A stretch of DNA of 64,000 bases, from assembly GCA_003555335.1 (NCBI GenBank), contig PWHD01000049.1, positions 1-64,000 of the forward strand, in the 5' to 3' direction. How positions within the stretch are numbered: position 1 is the first letter of the stretch; each line of letters begins with the position of its first letter. This stretch comes from Mollicutes bacterium. GTDB taxonomy: Bacteria; Bacillota_I; Bacilli_A; Izemoplasmatales; Izemoplasmataceae. The notes under the pieces were generated by a model. The model ran no database searches. It worked only from the letters and a program-made list of their open reading frames with translations, and was not told where the DNA came from. The translations under genes and the position numbers were made by a program. Positions 1 to 9,493 of the stretch are shown here, one piece after another.

Positions 1-1
1 C

Positions 2-1105
2 AAGAGCTGCAAGACCCGCCATCGCGCCGACCATCTCGCAGAAGCCCACGACGACACCGTGCTCGCCGACGGCATGAGCAACAAGGAACTCGAGAACTAC
101 ATCGCGGCCAACAAGGTCAGATGCCCCGATTGCGGCGCGCACAACTTCACCGACATCCGCCAGTTCAACATGATGTTCAAGACCTCGCTCGGCGTCCTCG
201 ATGAAGCGGCGCAGTCGATCTATCTGCGGCCCGAGACCGCCCAGGGCATCTTCCTCAATTTCAAACAGATCCAGCGTGCGAGCCGTCTCAAGATTCCCTT
301 CGGCATCGTTCAGACCGGCAAAAGCTTCAGAAACGAGATTACCCCCGGCAACTTCATCTTCAGAACCCGCGAGTTCGAGCAGATGGAACTCGAATTCTTC
401 TGCAAGCCCGGCAGTGAGAAATCCTGGTTCGACTACTGGAAAAAAGCGAGCATGCAGTTTCTTCTTGACCTCGGTATCGCCGAAAAGAACCTCCGCTTCG
501 TCGATCACGAGGAAAGCCAGCTTTCCCATTATTCAGACGCGACCACCGACATCGAATACAACTATCCCTTCGGTTTCGATGAACTCTGGGGCATCGCCTC
601 GAGAACCGATTTCGACTTGAGAAGCCATCAGGAACACGCCGAAGTCAACCTCGAATATTTCGACGAAATCACCAAGGAACGCTATCTTCCCTATGTCATC
701 GAACCTTCTCTCGGCGTCGAACGGCTCTTCTTGAGCCTTCTTTCCGAGGCCTACACCGAAGAGACACTGGAGAAAGACGAAACCCGCATCAATCTCAAAC
801 TCCACCCCGCTTTGGCCCCCTATAAGGTCGCGGTCCTTCCGCTGATGAAGAAGCATCACCGCGAAGAAGCTCTCAGACTGAGGGAAAAACTTGCCAAGCA
901 TTTCATGGTGAGCTACGACGAGTCAGGCAACATCGGCCGGCGCTACCGTCGCCAGGACGCGATCGGCACCCCGTTCGCCCTCACCGTCGACCATGACTCG
1001 ATTGAAGACAAGACCTACACCATCCGTGAAAGAGACACCATGGAACAAATCCGTCTCAGTGAAGACGAATTGATCGACTATCTGACCAAAAAAACTGCCT
1101 TCTAG
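2..1105 (+). CDS. glyS: Glycine--tRNA ligase, alpha2 type (5' end cut by window)
   Basis: This class II synthetase charges tRNA-Gly with glycine in the cytoplasm. The reading frame is open from base 2, so the N-terminus lies outside the window; about 367 codons are present. The visible part has the class II motif 2 region (GKSFRNEI followed by FRTREFEQMELEFF), the LRPETAQGIF block typical of the homodimeric GlyRS, and a C-terminal anticodon-binding domain beginning near LAPYKVAVLPL. This is the eukaryote/archaea-like single-chain enzyme used by Mollicutes and part of the Bacillota, not the alpha/beta tetramer. It ends in TAG and is followed after 8 bases by dnaG, so the two are probably co-transcribed. 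Identity is secure; only the true start is unseen. Confidence 0.97.
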   Translation, partial: KSCKTRHRADHLAEAHDDTVLADGMSNKELENYIAANKVRCPDCGAHNFTDIRQFNMMFKTSLGVLDEAAQSIYLRPETAQGIFLNFKQIQRASRLKIPFGIVQTGKSFRNEITPGNFIFRTREFEQMELEFFCKPGSEKSWFDYWKKASMQFLLDLGIAEKNLRFVDHEESQLSHYSDATTDIEYNYPFGFDELWGIASRTDFDLRSHQEHAEVNLEYFDEITKERYLPYVIEPSLGVERLFLSLLSEAYTEETLEKDETRINLKLHPALAPYKVAVLPLMKKHHREEALRLREKLAKHFMVSYDESGNIGRRYRRQDAIGTPFALTVDHDSIEDKTYTIRERDTMEQIRLSEDELIDYLTKKTAF

Positions 1106-2854
1106 GTGATCGTATGGCACAAGGAAACGACCGTCTCATCGACATGGTCTTGAAAAACACAAACATCATCGATGTGATCGGCGAGGTCACATCGCTCGAG
1201 AAAAAAGGCAAAGGCCATATGGGCCTGTGCCCTTTTCACGAAGAGAAGACGCCGTCGTTTTCCGTCAGCGAGGAAAAACAGGTCTATCATTGTTTCTCCT
1301 GCAAAAAAAGCGGCAACGCCCTCACCTTCATCAAGGAGACTAAAGGGCTCCAGACCGGCGATGCGATCAAACACCTCGCCGCCAGAATCAACATGGACAT
1401 CAGCAATCACTACAAACCCGACCCCCTCAAGAAATACTATGACATCAACGCGGAAGCCGACCAGTTCTTCCACGTCTATCTGAACCACACCAAAAGCGGC
1501 CGGGTCGCCCTTGATTATCTGATCGCCCGCGGCATCGACACCGAACTGATCGAGACCTTCCACATCGGCCTTGCGCCCGAAAAAAAAGACGCCCTCTACC
1601 AGGCGCTCAAGAAAAAGGACTTCCTGGCAAGCGACCTGCTCGACCAGGGTCTCATCCATGACAGCGAAAACCCGACCGACGTCTTCAGAAACCGCATCAT
1701 GTTCCCGCTTCACGACGCAAGCGGCAATGTGGTCGGCTTCTCCGGAAGAATCTTCAAAGACGGTGTCAAGACCGCCAAATACATCAACAGCACGAAGACC
1801 AAGACATTTGAGAAAAACCGGATTCTTTACAACATGCACCGCGCCAGAATCCCCATCCGGGACAAGGGACGCGCCGTCCTGTTCGAAGGGTTCATGGACG
1901 TCATCGCCGCGCATAGCGCCGGCGTGAAAGAAGGCGTCGCGGTGATGGGCACGGCGCTCTCCGATGAACACATCCGCCAGATCAGGGAACAGACAAGCAC
2001 GGTCATCCTCTGTTTCGACGGCGACAGCGCCGGCGTCACCGCCACAAAGGGTATGATCGACACCCTCAGGCCATCGTCTTTGACCGTCAAGGTCGCACGG
2101 ATGCCGGAGAAGAAAGACCCCGATGACTATATCCGTGAAAACGGCAAGGAAGCGTTCCTTAATCTGATAGACGATGCGCTTTCGGACAACGAATTCCTCT
2201 ATGAACACTACCGCCTCGAGACGAAACTCGAAAAAATCACCGACATCGAGCGCTTCAAGAAGAAAGTCTTCACGCTCATCAAAAACCTCTCCAACGTCGA
2301 ACAGAACTATTTCCTGACCAAACTCGCCGACGACCTCAAAATCCACTACGACACCATCGCCGGCGATTTCAAAAGCATAAGACAAAGCGCCCTGCCGAAA
2401 TACAGGCAGCTAGAACCGATCAAGGTCACCGACAAGTTCCACCGCGCCGAACGTGCGATCATCCATTATTTCTTCAAGGATGAGCACTATCCCCGCAAAC
2501 TCAACTACGAATTCGGAGAAGACACGTTCATCCCCTATGCCGAAAAGGAAGCCAGGGACATCCAGCATGCGGTCTACGATTATTACCGCGAATACCCGCA
2601 ATCCTGCATCCTGATCGACCTTTTCGCACAAACAAGGCTGACCGACCGGCAAAAGAAGTACCTGAACACCCATATCGACTGCGACAGCTACCCGTACCAA
2701 GACGCCGAATTCGAGGATCTCATCGGCGTCTTGCGACGGAAAAGCAAAAACGAACAGATCGAACACCTGCGCAAAAGACTGAAAGACACAGAAGACATCG
2801 ACAAGAAAATCAACCTGAAAAAAGAGATTGACGCGATCACTAAGGAGGTCAAAC

Positions 2855-4093
<1,239 letters not shown>

Positions 4094-4094
4094 G

Positions 4095-4757
4095 GTGGAT
4101 GCGCGTCTGAACGCCTGCATGGGTTATCTTGAAGGCTTCGACGTCCTATACGATATCGGTAGCGACCACGCCCTTCTGCCCATCCATGCGGTCAAAAAGG
4201 GCCTCATCAAAAAGGCATACGCCGTCGACAACAAGGAAGGTCCCCTCAAACAGGCCGCCGACAACATCGCCGCCTTCGGCCTTGAAGACAAAGTCATTCC
4301 GCTTCTTTCAGACGGCATGCAAGACCTTCCCGGCACCGTCGGCGCCGTAAGCATCACCGGCCTCGGCGGCAAGACCATCCACGATATCCTCCGTGACGCC
4401 GACTTCAAAAACGTGCGCCGTTTCATCCTGCAGCCCAACAATGAAGCGCACCGTGTGCGCGATCTCACGAAACATCGCGGACTGAAGATCGTCGATGAGA
4501 CCGTCGTTGCGCAAAAAGACGCACTCTATCAGATCATCGTCTTCGAACCAGGGTCGCAGTCGCTTTCTGAAAAGGACCGCTACATCGGGCCGGTTCTGAG
4601 AGCGAAAAAACCCGCGGCTTACCACGCGCAGCTGAAGAAGGAACACCGTTTCCTCGCAGCGTTGCTTGAAAAGATTCCCGATGAAAGCGCGCAAGCGCCT
4701 GTAAGAAAAAAAATGACGCTACTCGAGGAGGTATTCGATGAATGGCGTGAAGATTAA
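4095..4757 (+). CDS. trmK: tRNA (adenine(22)-N1)-methyltransferase TrmK
   Basis: TrmK uses S-adenosylmethionine to methylate N1 of A22 in the D-loop of several tRNAs. The 220-residue product has the Rossmann SAM-binding motif DIGSDHALLPIHAVKKG near residue 23, a second strand ending in AVDN, and the GLGGKTI motif replacing the usual GMGG. The C-terminal helical extension expected for this family is present. The proposed start is GTG two bases after the rpoD stop; starting at the internal ATG would remove the conserved RLxxC helix before the SAM motif. The gene follows rpoD and overlaps the next gene by 20 bases, the standard sigA-trmK-yqfO order of Bacillota. Confidence 0.92.
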   Translation: MDARLNACMGYLEGFDVLYDIGSDHALLPIHAVKKGLIKKAYAVDNKEGPLKQAADNIAAFGLEDKVIPLLSDGMQDLPGTVGAVSITGLGGKTIHDILRDADFKNVRRFILQPNNEAHRVRDLTKHRGLKIVDETVVAQKDALYQIIVFEPGSQSLSEKDRYIGPVLRAKKPAAYHAQLKKEHRFLAALLEKIPDESAQAPVRKKMTLLEEVFDEWRED

Positions 4758-5514
4758 GACCTTCTTCGAACAGAATTTCCCGACGGAACTGGCCTATGAA
4801 TGGGACAATGTCGGTCTTCAGATCGGCACACTCAACAAGACGCTCACCGGCATCCTCATCGCCCTCGATGTCACGAAGGACGTCGTGACGGAAGCCATCA
4901 AGAAAAACGTCAATCTGATCATCGTCCACCATCCGCTTTTTTTCAAACCCGTTTTAAACATCCTGAGCGATTCCTACCGGGGCGCCCTCGTCGAAAAACT
5001 CATCAAGAACGATATCGCCCTCTATGTCGCCCACACCAACTATGATGTGGCCGAGGCGGGGATGAACGCCGTCCTCGCAGAAAAAATCGGTCTTGAAAAC
5101 ACCGACATCCTCGACTATGAATCTTCATCCCACGGCATCGGGCGAATCGGCAGATTCAAAGAAACTTCCCTCTTCGACACCGTCAGAATCATCAAAGACA
5201 GACTCGGTATCGACCACGCCCGCCTGATCACCAACCGCCCCGATAAGCGCGTGTCGACCATCGCGATCAGCGGTGGAAGCGGTGCGTCGCACATGTTCGC
5301 GGCCAAAAGAAAAGGCGCCGATCTCTACATCACGGGCGATGTGAGCTATCATCAGGCGCACGACATGCTTCAGCTCGGCCTCACCGGTCTCGACATCGGT
5401 CATCATGTCGAGCAACATTTCGCCAAGGCCCTGAAAGCCGCTCTCGTCGAAATCGCCGAAGACTGTCCCGTGTACGAAAGTAACGTCGATTTGGACCCTT
5501 TCACATTCGTCTGA
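4738..5514 (+). CDS. Nif3-like dinuclear metal centre protein (YqfO family)
   Basis: The 258-residue product belongs to the Nif3/NGG1p-interacting (DUF34) family, toroidal hexamers with a two-metal site whose physiological reaction is unsettled; database names such as GTP cyclohydrolase 1 type 2 homolog should be read with caution. Visible family motifs are EWDNVGLQIG near the N-terminus, the metal ligand block IIVHHPLFF, HTNYDVAEAGMN, and the C-terminal DIGHHVEQHF. At this length it is the short form and lacks the PII-like insert of longer Bacillus YqfO proteins. It overlaps trmK by 20 bases, implying translational coupling, and is followed by a strong terminator. Confidence 0.9.
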   Translation: MNGVKIKTFFEQNFPTELAYEWDNVGLQIGTLNKTLTGILIALDVTKDVVTEAIKKNVNLIIVHHPLFFKPVLNILSDSYRGALVEKLIKNDIALYVAHTNYDVAEAGMNAVLAEKIGLENTDILDYESSSHGIGRIGRFKETSLFDTVRIIKDRLGIDHARLITNRPDKRVSTIAISGGSGASHMFAAKRKGADLYITGDVSYHQAHDMLQLGLTGLDIGHHVEQHFAKALKAALVEIAEDCPVYESNVDLDPFTFV

Positions 5515-5558
5515 AAAATCCCGCGACGCCTTTGAACCATCACTTGAGCACACCATGC

Positions 5559-5590
5559 AAAACCCCCGTCCGACATCGGACGGGGGTTTT
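5559..5590. terminator. Bidirectional intrinsic terminator
   Basis: A 14-bp perfect stem with the loop ACAT (left arm ends in CCCCCGTCCG, right arm begins CGGACGGGGG) is flanked by A on one side and T on the other. It lies between the nif3-like gene and the convergent first ferredoxin gene and can end both transcripts. Confidence 0.9.
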
Positions 5591-5641
5591 GTTCGTTTCG
5601 TTCTGTAATGAAAAGTCTAAAGGGGACTGACTTGCGCCGGA

Positions 5642-5824
<183 letters not shown>

Positions 5825-5843
5825 TTAACTTGGGATACTACAT

Positions 5844-5872
5844 ATTTTATATGATTGCCAGGCGCTTTTCAA
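5844..5872 (-). promoter_or_regulatory. Promoter of the first ferredoxin gene
   Basis: On the minus strand TTGAAA (5872-5867) is followed after 17 bases by TAAAAT (5849-5844), about 30 bases before the ribosome site. Confidence 0.6.
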
Positions 5873-5925
5873 GTTATTTCAGCCGAAACCACGCTTATTT
5901 GGAAGAATTATGAGCGTCAAAAAAT

Positions 5926-5946
5926 AAAAGGGCGCGGGGCCCTTTT
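5926..5946 (-). terminator. Terminator of the second ferredoxin gene
   Basis: An 8-bp stem AAAAGGGC/GCCCTTTT with a 5-base loop is followed on the minus strand by a T-rich run (TTTTATTTTTTG). It separates the two ferredoxin genes into independent transcripts. Confidence 0.8.
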
Positions 5947-5980
5947 ACTTCTTGAACTATATGAGAGGGTTCGTTCTTGC

Positions 5981-6148
5981 CTATACTTCGACGATCGCGT
6001 CAACGGGACATACTTCCTCACACGCGCCACAATCGATGCATGCGTCCTCGTCGATCACATAGATATCTCCTTCGGTGATACAGTCAACCGGGCATTCCGC
6101 CAGGCAGGCACCGCAAGCGATGCAATCTTCGGTAATTCTTCTAGCCAT
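5981..6148 (-). CDS. 2x[4Fe-4S] ferredoxin
   Basis: A 55-residue ferredoxin with two complete cluster motifs, [12 protein letters not shown] and [12 protein letters not shown], separated by the usual turn. It is an electron carrier for low-potential redox enzymes; no partner such as a pyruvate:ferredoxin oxidoreductase or hydrogenase is visible in the window. ATG is preceded by AAGGAGGT. It shares roughly three quarters of its residues with the neighbouring ferredoxin, which lacks one cysteine of the first motif. Its own promoter and terminator make it an independent unit. Confidence 0.95.
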   Translation of the reverse strand: MARRITEDCIACGACLAECPVDCITEGDIYVIDEDACIDCGACEEVCPVDAIVEV

Positions 6149-6179
6149 GTCGTACCTCCTTCAAAATTATTCCAACCGT

Positions 6180-6208
6180 AGTTTACACGATATCGTTGCC
6201 TTTGTAAA
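6180..6208 (-). promoter_or_regulatory. Promoter of the second ferredoxin gene
   Basis: On the minus strand TTTACA (6208-6203) is followed after 17 bases by TAAACT (6185-6180). Confidence 0.5.
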
Positions 6209-6333
6209 CCTGTATTACAAAATTTTTCTGTTATTTGTTTTCATTTCAATCAAGCCGCCATGTGGCGTGAAGAAACACGATCACCGTCACGGTCAGCCGG
6301 TTTCCGGGAAGGACAAATTGATAAGGGTTTTCC

Positions 6334-6362
6334 TTGTCTTTAAGAGGTTTTTGGACTATAAT
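6334..6362 (+). promoter_or_regulatory. Promoter of the UPF0154 gene
   Basis: TTGTCT (6334-6339), a 17-base spacer and a perfect TATAAT (6357-6362) lie 30 bases before the start codon. Confidence 0.8.
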
Positions 6363-6391
6363 AATGATAACCCATTCAAAGGAGTGATTAG

Positions 6392-6664
6392 ATGCCATTA
6401 TGGTTGGGAATCCTGTTGATTGTGCTCGCCTTGATTATCGGGGCCCTACTCGGCTTTTTCATCTCGCAACGTTATTTCAAACGTTATCTTGAGAAAAATC
6501 CCCCGATCAACGAAAGCATGGTCCGTGCGATGATGACACAGATGGGAAGAAAGCCTTCCGAGAAACAAGTCCGTCAGGTCCTCGCATCGATGAACCAGCA
6601 CAAGCCCCAGGAAAAACCGAAGAAGAAATCCAAAGAGAAAACCAAGGGAAAAGACAAGAAATAA
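6392..6664 (+). CDS. UPF0154 family single-pass membrane protein (YneF-like)
   Basis: The 90-residue product has one N-terminal transmembrane helix (about residues 4-24), the conserved YFKRYLEKNPPINESMVR segment, the family core MMTQMGRKPSEKQVRQ, and a strongly basic, lysine-rich tail longer than in most members. UPF0154 proteins are widespread in Bacillota and Mollicutes; the function is unknown. It has its own promoter, a good AAAGGAG ribosome site and a terminator, so it is monocistronic. Confidence 0.9.
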   Translation: MPLWLGILLIVLALIIGALLGFFISQRYFKRYLEKNPPINESMVRAMMTQMGRKPSEKQVRQVLASMNQHKPQEKPKKKSKEKTKGKDKK

Positions 6665-6676
6665 GCGCCGATATTA

Positions 6677-6702
6677 AAACTTCAACCATTGAAGTTTTTT
6701 TA
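6677..6702 (+). terminator. Terminator of the UPF0154 gene
   Basis: Stem AAACTTCAA/TTGAAGTTT with a CCA loop followed by a T run. Confidence 0.8.
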
Positions 6703-6717
6703 TTTAAGAAATGCGTA

Positions 6718-6746
6718 AAAAAAACGCACCCGCAGGCGCGCTTTTG
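6718..6746 (-). terminator. Terminator of plsY
   Basis: Just after the plsY stop, the minus strand forms a GC-rich hairpin (CGCGCC pairing with GGTGCG, loop TGCG, one bulged G) flanked by A4 and followed by a run of eight T. Confidence 0.7.
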
Positions 6747-6747
6747 A

Positions 6748-7437
6748 TCACTGCTTGTCCTTGCTTTTGAAACCGAATCCGGTTTTTGGTTCCGTGCCTT
6801 CCTTGAGACGCTTGAAATTCGTGCGATGGCGATAGATGATGAGGCCGGTGGCCACAAGACCGATCAGCGGCATCCAGATGTCGCCGCCGCGGCTGAAGAA
6901 GAGTTCCGCGGTCGTATTTTCCGCCGGGCCGAAGAAAAAGACCAACAGCGTCGTCAGAAGCAGTGTCGAGGCGCCGGTGACCGACGCGACGCTCACATAC
7001 CTCGTGAACCACAGCATCGCCAGGAAGGCGCCGATGCCGGTGATTCCCAGGACCGGTGCGTAGAACAAAAAGACGCCGGCGCCCGTCGCGACCGCCTTGC
7101 CGCCTTTGAATTTCAAAAAGACCGGGTAGATGTGTCCGAGCGCCGCAAAAAGACCGTAAAGAAGCGGATGGAAGATATCGAACCCGTCGAACAGACCGAG
7201 TCTGATCAGCAGGATGATGAACCCGCCCTTGAAGACATCCAGGAAAAAGACGGTGAAACCGAGCTTGCGACCGAGGACCCTGAAGGCATTGGTCGTTCCG
7301 GGATTCCCCGAACCGTGTTCGCGCACATCGACGTCCATGGCGATTTTTCCGACGATAATCGACATCGGCAGCGCACCGACCAAATAGGCGATCACTATCA
7401 ATATATAAGGCATCAAATCCGTAATGAGTGTAATCAT
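6748..7437 (-). CDS. plsY: Acyl-phosphate:glycerol-3-phosphate acyltransferase PlsY
   Basis: PlsY is the integral membrane enzyme that moves an acyl group from acyl-phosphate to glycerol-3-phosphate, the first committed step of phospholipid synthesis. The 229-residue product has about six membrane segments and the three known cytosolic motifs: SGNPGTTNAFRVLG, the LGHIYPVFLKFKGGKAVAT block, and the C-terminal YRHRTNFKRL. ATG 7437 is preferred over a TTG two codons earlier because AAGGA then has normal spacing. It is divergent from parE, as often seen in Bacillota where plsY neighbours topoisomerase IV. It consumes glycerol-3-phosphate, which links it to the glycerol cluster at 48-53 kb. Confidence 0.95.
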   Translation of the reverse strand: MITLITDLMPYILIVIAYLVGALPMSIIVGKIAMDVDVREHGSGNPGTTNAFRVLGRKLGFTVFFLDVFKGGFIILLIRLGLFDGFDIFHPLLYGLFAALGHIYPVFLKFKGGKAVATGAGVFLFYAPVLGITGIGAFLAMLWFTRYVSVASVTGASTLLLTTLLVFFFGPAENTTAELFFSRGGDIWMPLIGLVATGLIIYRHRTNFKRLKEGTEPKTGFGFKSKDKQ

Positions 7438-7469
7438 AGTCAACCATCCTTGGGGGTTTTTATTTTTTG

Positions 7470-7475
7470 ATTATA
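7470..7475 (-). promoter_or_regulatory. Extended -10 promoter of plsY
   Basis: The minus strand shows TGGTATAAT with TATAAT at 7475-7470. No good -35 is present, consistent with a TGn extended -10 promoter. It is back to back with the parE promoter. Confidence 0.65.
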
Positions 7476-7522
7476 CCACAATTAAAATGAAAAAGACACT
7501 ACAAATAGAATACTTATTTTGG

Positions 7523-7528
7523 TATAAT
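7523..7528 (+). promoter_or_regulatory. Extended -10 promoter of parE-parC
   Basis: TGGTATAAT (TATAAT at 7523-7528) lies 34 bases before the parE start with no clear -35. The same TGG extension occurs in the divergent plsY promoter. Confidence 0.7.
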
Positions 7529-7561
7529 ATGTCAGTGAGCAAACCCAAAGGACGTGTTGAT

Positions 7562-9490
7562 ATGACTGAAAAAGCTTATAATGCTGAATCGATACAAGTA
7601 CTTGAAGAACTAGAAGCTGTGAGAAAACGTCCCGGAATGTATGTCGGTTCCACCGACGCCCGCGGGCTTCACCATCTCGTATGGGAAATCGTCGACAACG
7701 CCATCGATGAGGCGCTCGCCGGCCATGGTGATGAGATCACCGTCATCATCAAAGAAGACAACTCGGTCATCGTCGAGGATTATGGCCGTGGCGTCCCCAT
7801 CGAGGACCATCAGACCGGAAAGAATACCATCGAGATCATCTACACCAAACTTCATGCCGGTGGAAAGTTCGGTCAGGAAGGCGGCTACAAGGTCTCAGGC
7901 GGCCTCCATGGCGTCGGAGCGAGTGTCGTCAACGCGCTGAGCGAATTCCTCGATGTCACCGTCACCCGTGATGGTGAGCAGTACAACATGCGTTTCAAAG
8001 ACGGCGGATCGAAAGTCTCTACGCTAGAAAGGACGGGCCAACGCAGAAAATCGGGCACCCGCGTGCACTTCAAGCCGGATGCGCGCATTTTCTCAACGAC
8101 CGTCTTCAACTATCAGACCCTGAGTGAAAGACTGAGAGAAAGCGCCTTCCTGATCAGAGGCCTCAAGATGGTCCTGATCGATGAAAGAAGCAAACAAAAA
8201 GATGTCTATCAGTATGATGAGGGCATTCTTTCCTACATCAAATACATGAATGAAACCCGAAAGACTATCCACGAGCCGATCTCCTTTGAAAGCGAGATCG
8301 ACGACATCAATGTCGAGGTCGCATTTCAGTTCACCAAATCCTACACCGACACCATTTTGTCGTTCGTCAACAACGTACGAACCCGAGACGGCGGCACCCA
8401 CGAGACCGGTTTCAAGGCCGCATTCACCAAGATTTTCAATGATTATGCCCTCAAAAACGGTATTCTCAAAGAGAAAAACGGAAAACTTGAAGGGGCCGAT
8501 ATCCGGGAGGGTCTCACCTCGATCATCTCGATCAGGGTGCCCGAGCATCTTTTGCAGTTCGAAGGTCAGACCAAGAACAAACTCGGCACAAGCGAAGCCA
8601 GAAGCGCCGTCGAACAGACGGTGAGCGAGAAGATGACCTATTTCTTCAACGAAAATCCCAAGCTCGCCCAGACCCTGATCGAGCGCGCCCTCCATGCCCA
8701 AAACGCACGTGAGGCCGCACGAAAAGCACGCGAGGAAGCGCGGATGGAGAAGAAGAACCGGAAGAAAGAACCGATTCTCTCGGGCAAACTCGCCCCTGCG
8801 CAATCGAAAGACAAGACCAAGACCGAACTCTATCTCGTCGAGGGCGATTCCGCCGGCGGTAGTGCCAAACAAGGCAGAAACCGCCGCTTCCAGGCCATCC
8901 TTCCCTTGCGCGGGAAAGTCATCAACACCGAAAAGGCCCGAATCGACGATGTCCTTAAGAACGAAGAGATCAACACCATCATCCACACCATCGGCGCCGG
9001 CATCTCCAGCGACTTCGACCTCGATGCCTGCAAGTACAACAAAATCATCATCATGACCGACGCCGATACCGACGGCGCCCACATCCAGGTCCTTCTGCTG
9101 ACCTTTTTCTTCCGATACATGCGCAAACTCGTCGAGGCCGGCCGGGTCTTTATCGCCCTGCCGCCGCTTTACAAAATCGGTTTCAAGAAAAACCGCAAGA
9201 ATGAAGTGGTCTACGCGTGGAGCGACGACGAACTCAAACGTCTGCTCGAGGTCAAGAAAAACGTCCATATCCAGCGTTACAAAGGACTCGGGGAGATGAA
9301 CGCCCAGCAACTCTATGAAACCACCATGCAGCCCGAAACCAGGACCCTTGTCAAAGTCAAGATCGACGACCTCGCCGACACCGAGAAACAGATTCGCATC
9401 CTCATGGGCGATCAGGTCGAACCACGCAGGGACTGGATCGAATCCAACGTGACTTTCACCAATGAAGACAACTTCGAGATAAAGGAGTAA
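7562..9490 (+). CDS. parE: DNA topoisomerase IV subunit B (ParE)
   Basis: ParE is the ATPase subunit of topoisomerase IV, which decatenates daughter chromosomes. The 642-residue product has the GHKL ATP-binding site (EIVDNAIDEALAGH, GRGVPIEDH, GGLHGVGASVVNALS), a transducer domain, and the Toprim motifs YLVEGDSAGGSAKQGR and IMTDADTDGAH. The IMTDADTDGAHIQ version and the length favour ParE over GyrB. ATG 7562 is used because the upstream in-frame codons overlap the promoter and AAAGGA precedes this ATG. parC begins four bases after its stop, so the two subunits are co-expressed. Confidence 0.94.
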   Translation: MTEKAYNAESIQVLEELEAVRKRPGMYVGSTDARGLHHLVWEIVDNAIDEALAGHGDEITVIIKEDNSVIVEDYGRGVPIEDHQTGKNTIEIIYTKLHAGGKFGQEGGYKVSGGLHGVGASVVNALSEFLDVTVTRDGEQYNMRFKDGGSKVSTLERTGQRRKSGTRVHFKPDARIFSTTVFNYQTLSERLRESAFLIRGLKMVLIDERSKQKDVYQYDEGILSYIKYMNETRKTIHEPISFESEIDDINVEVAFQFTKSYTDTILSFVNNVRTRDGGTHETGFKAAFTKIFNDYALKNGILKEKNGKLEGADIREGLTSIISIRVPEHLLQFEGQTKNKLGTSEARSAVEQTVSEKMTYFFNENPKLAQTLIERALHAQNAREAARKAREEARMEKKNRKKEPILSGKLAPAQSKDKTKTELYLVEGDSAGGSAKQGRNRRFQAILPLRGKVINTEKARIDDVLKNEEINTIIHTIGAGISSDFDLDACKYNKIIIMTDADTDGAHIQVLLLTFFFRYMRKLVEAGRVFIALPPLYKIGFKKNRKNEVVYAWSDDELKRLLEVKKNVHIQRYKGLGEMNAQQLYETTMQPETRTLVKVKIDDLADTEKQIRILMGDQVEPRRDWIESNVTFTNEDNFEIKE

Positions 9491-9493
9491 CCC

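Noticed and set aside
1102..2385. Long minus-strand open frame opposite dnaG (and similar ones at 8093-9310, 19672-21036, 21711-22751, 27408-28355, 29051-30217, 48533-49726 and 51748-52950)
   Set aside because: These are antisense shadows of well-supported genes. Their translations are low-complexity, rich in D, V, G and F, a known effect of GC-rich codon use, and they lack ribosome sites or family motifs.
5855..6419. Two plus-strand open frames across the ferredoxin and UPF0154 upstream region
   Set aside because: They run antisense to the second ferredoxin gene or through its promoter and that of UPF0154, and have no ribosome site or recognisable pattern.
6704..7447. A second minus-strand frame slightly longer than plsY
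   Set aside because: It covers the same bases in another frame; only the plsY frame has membrane helices and the PlsY motifs.
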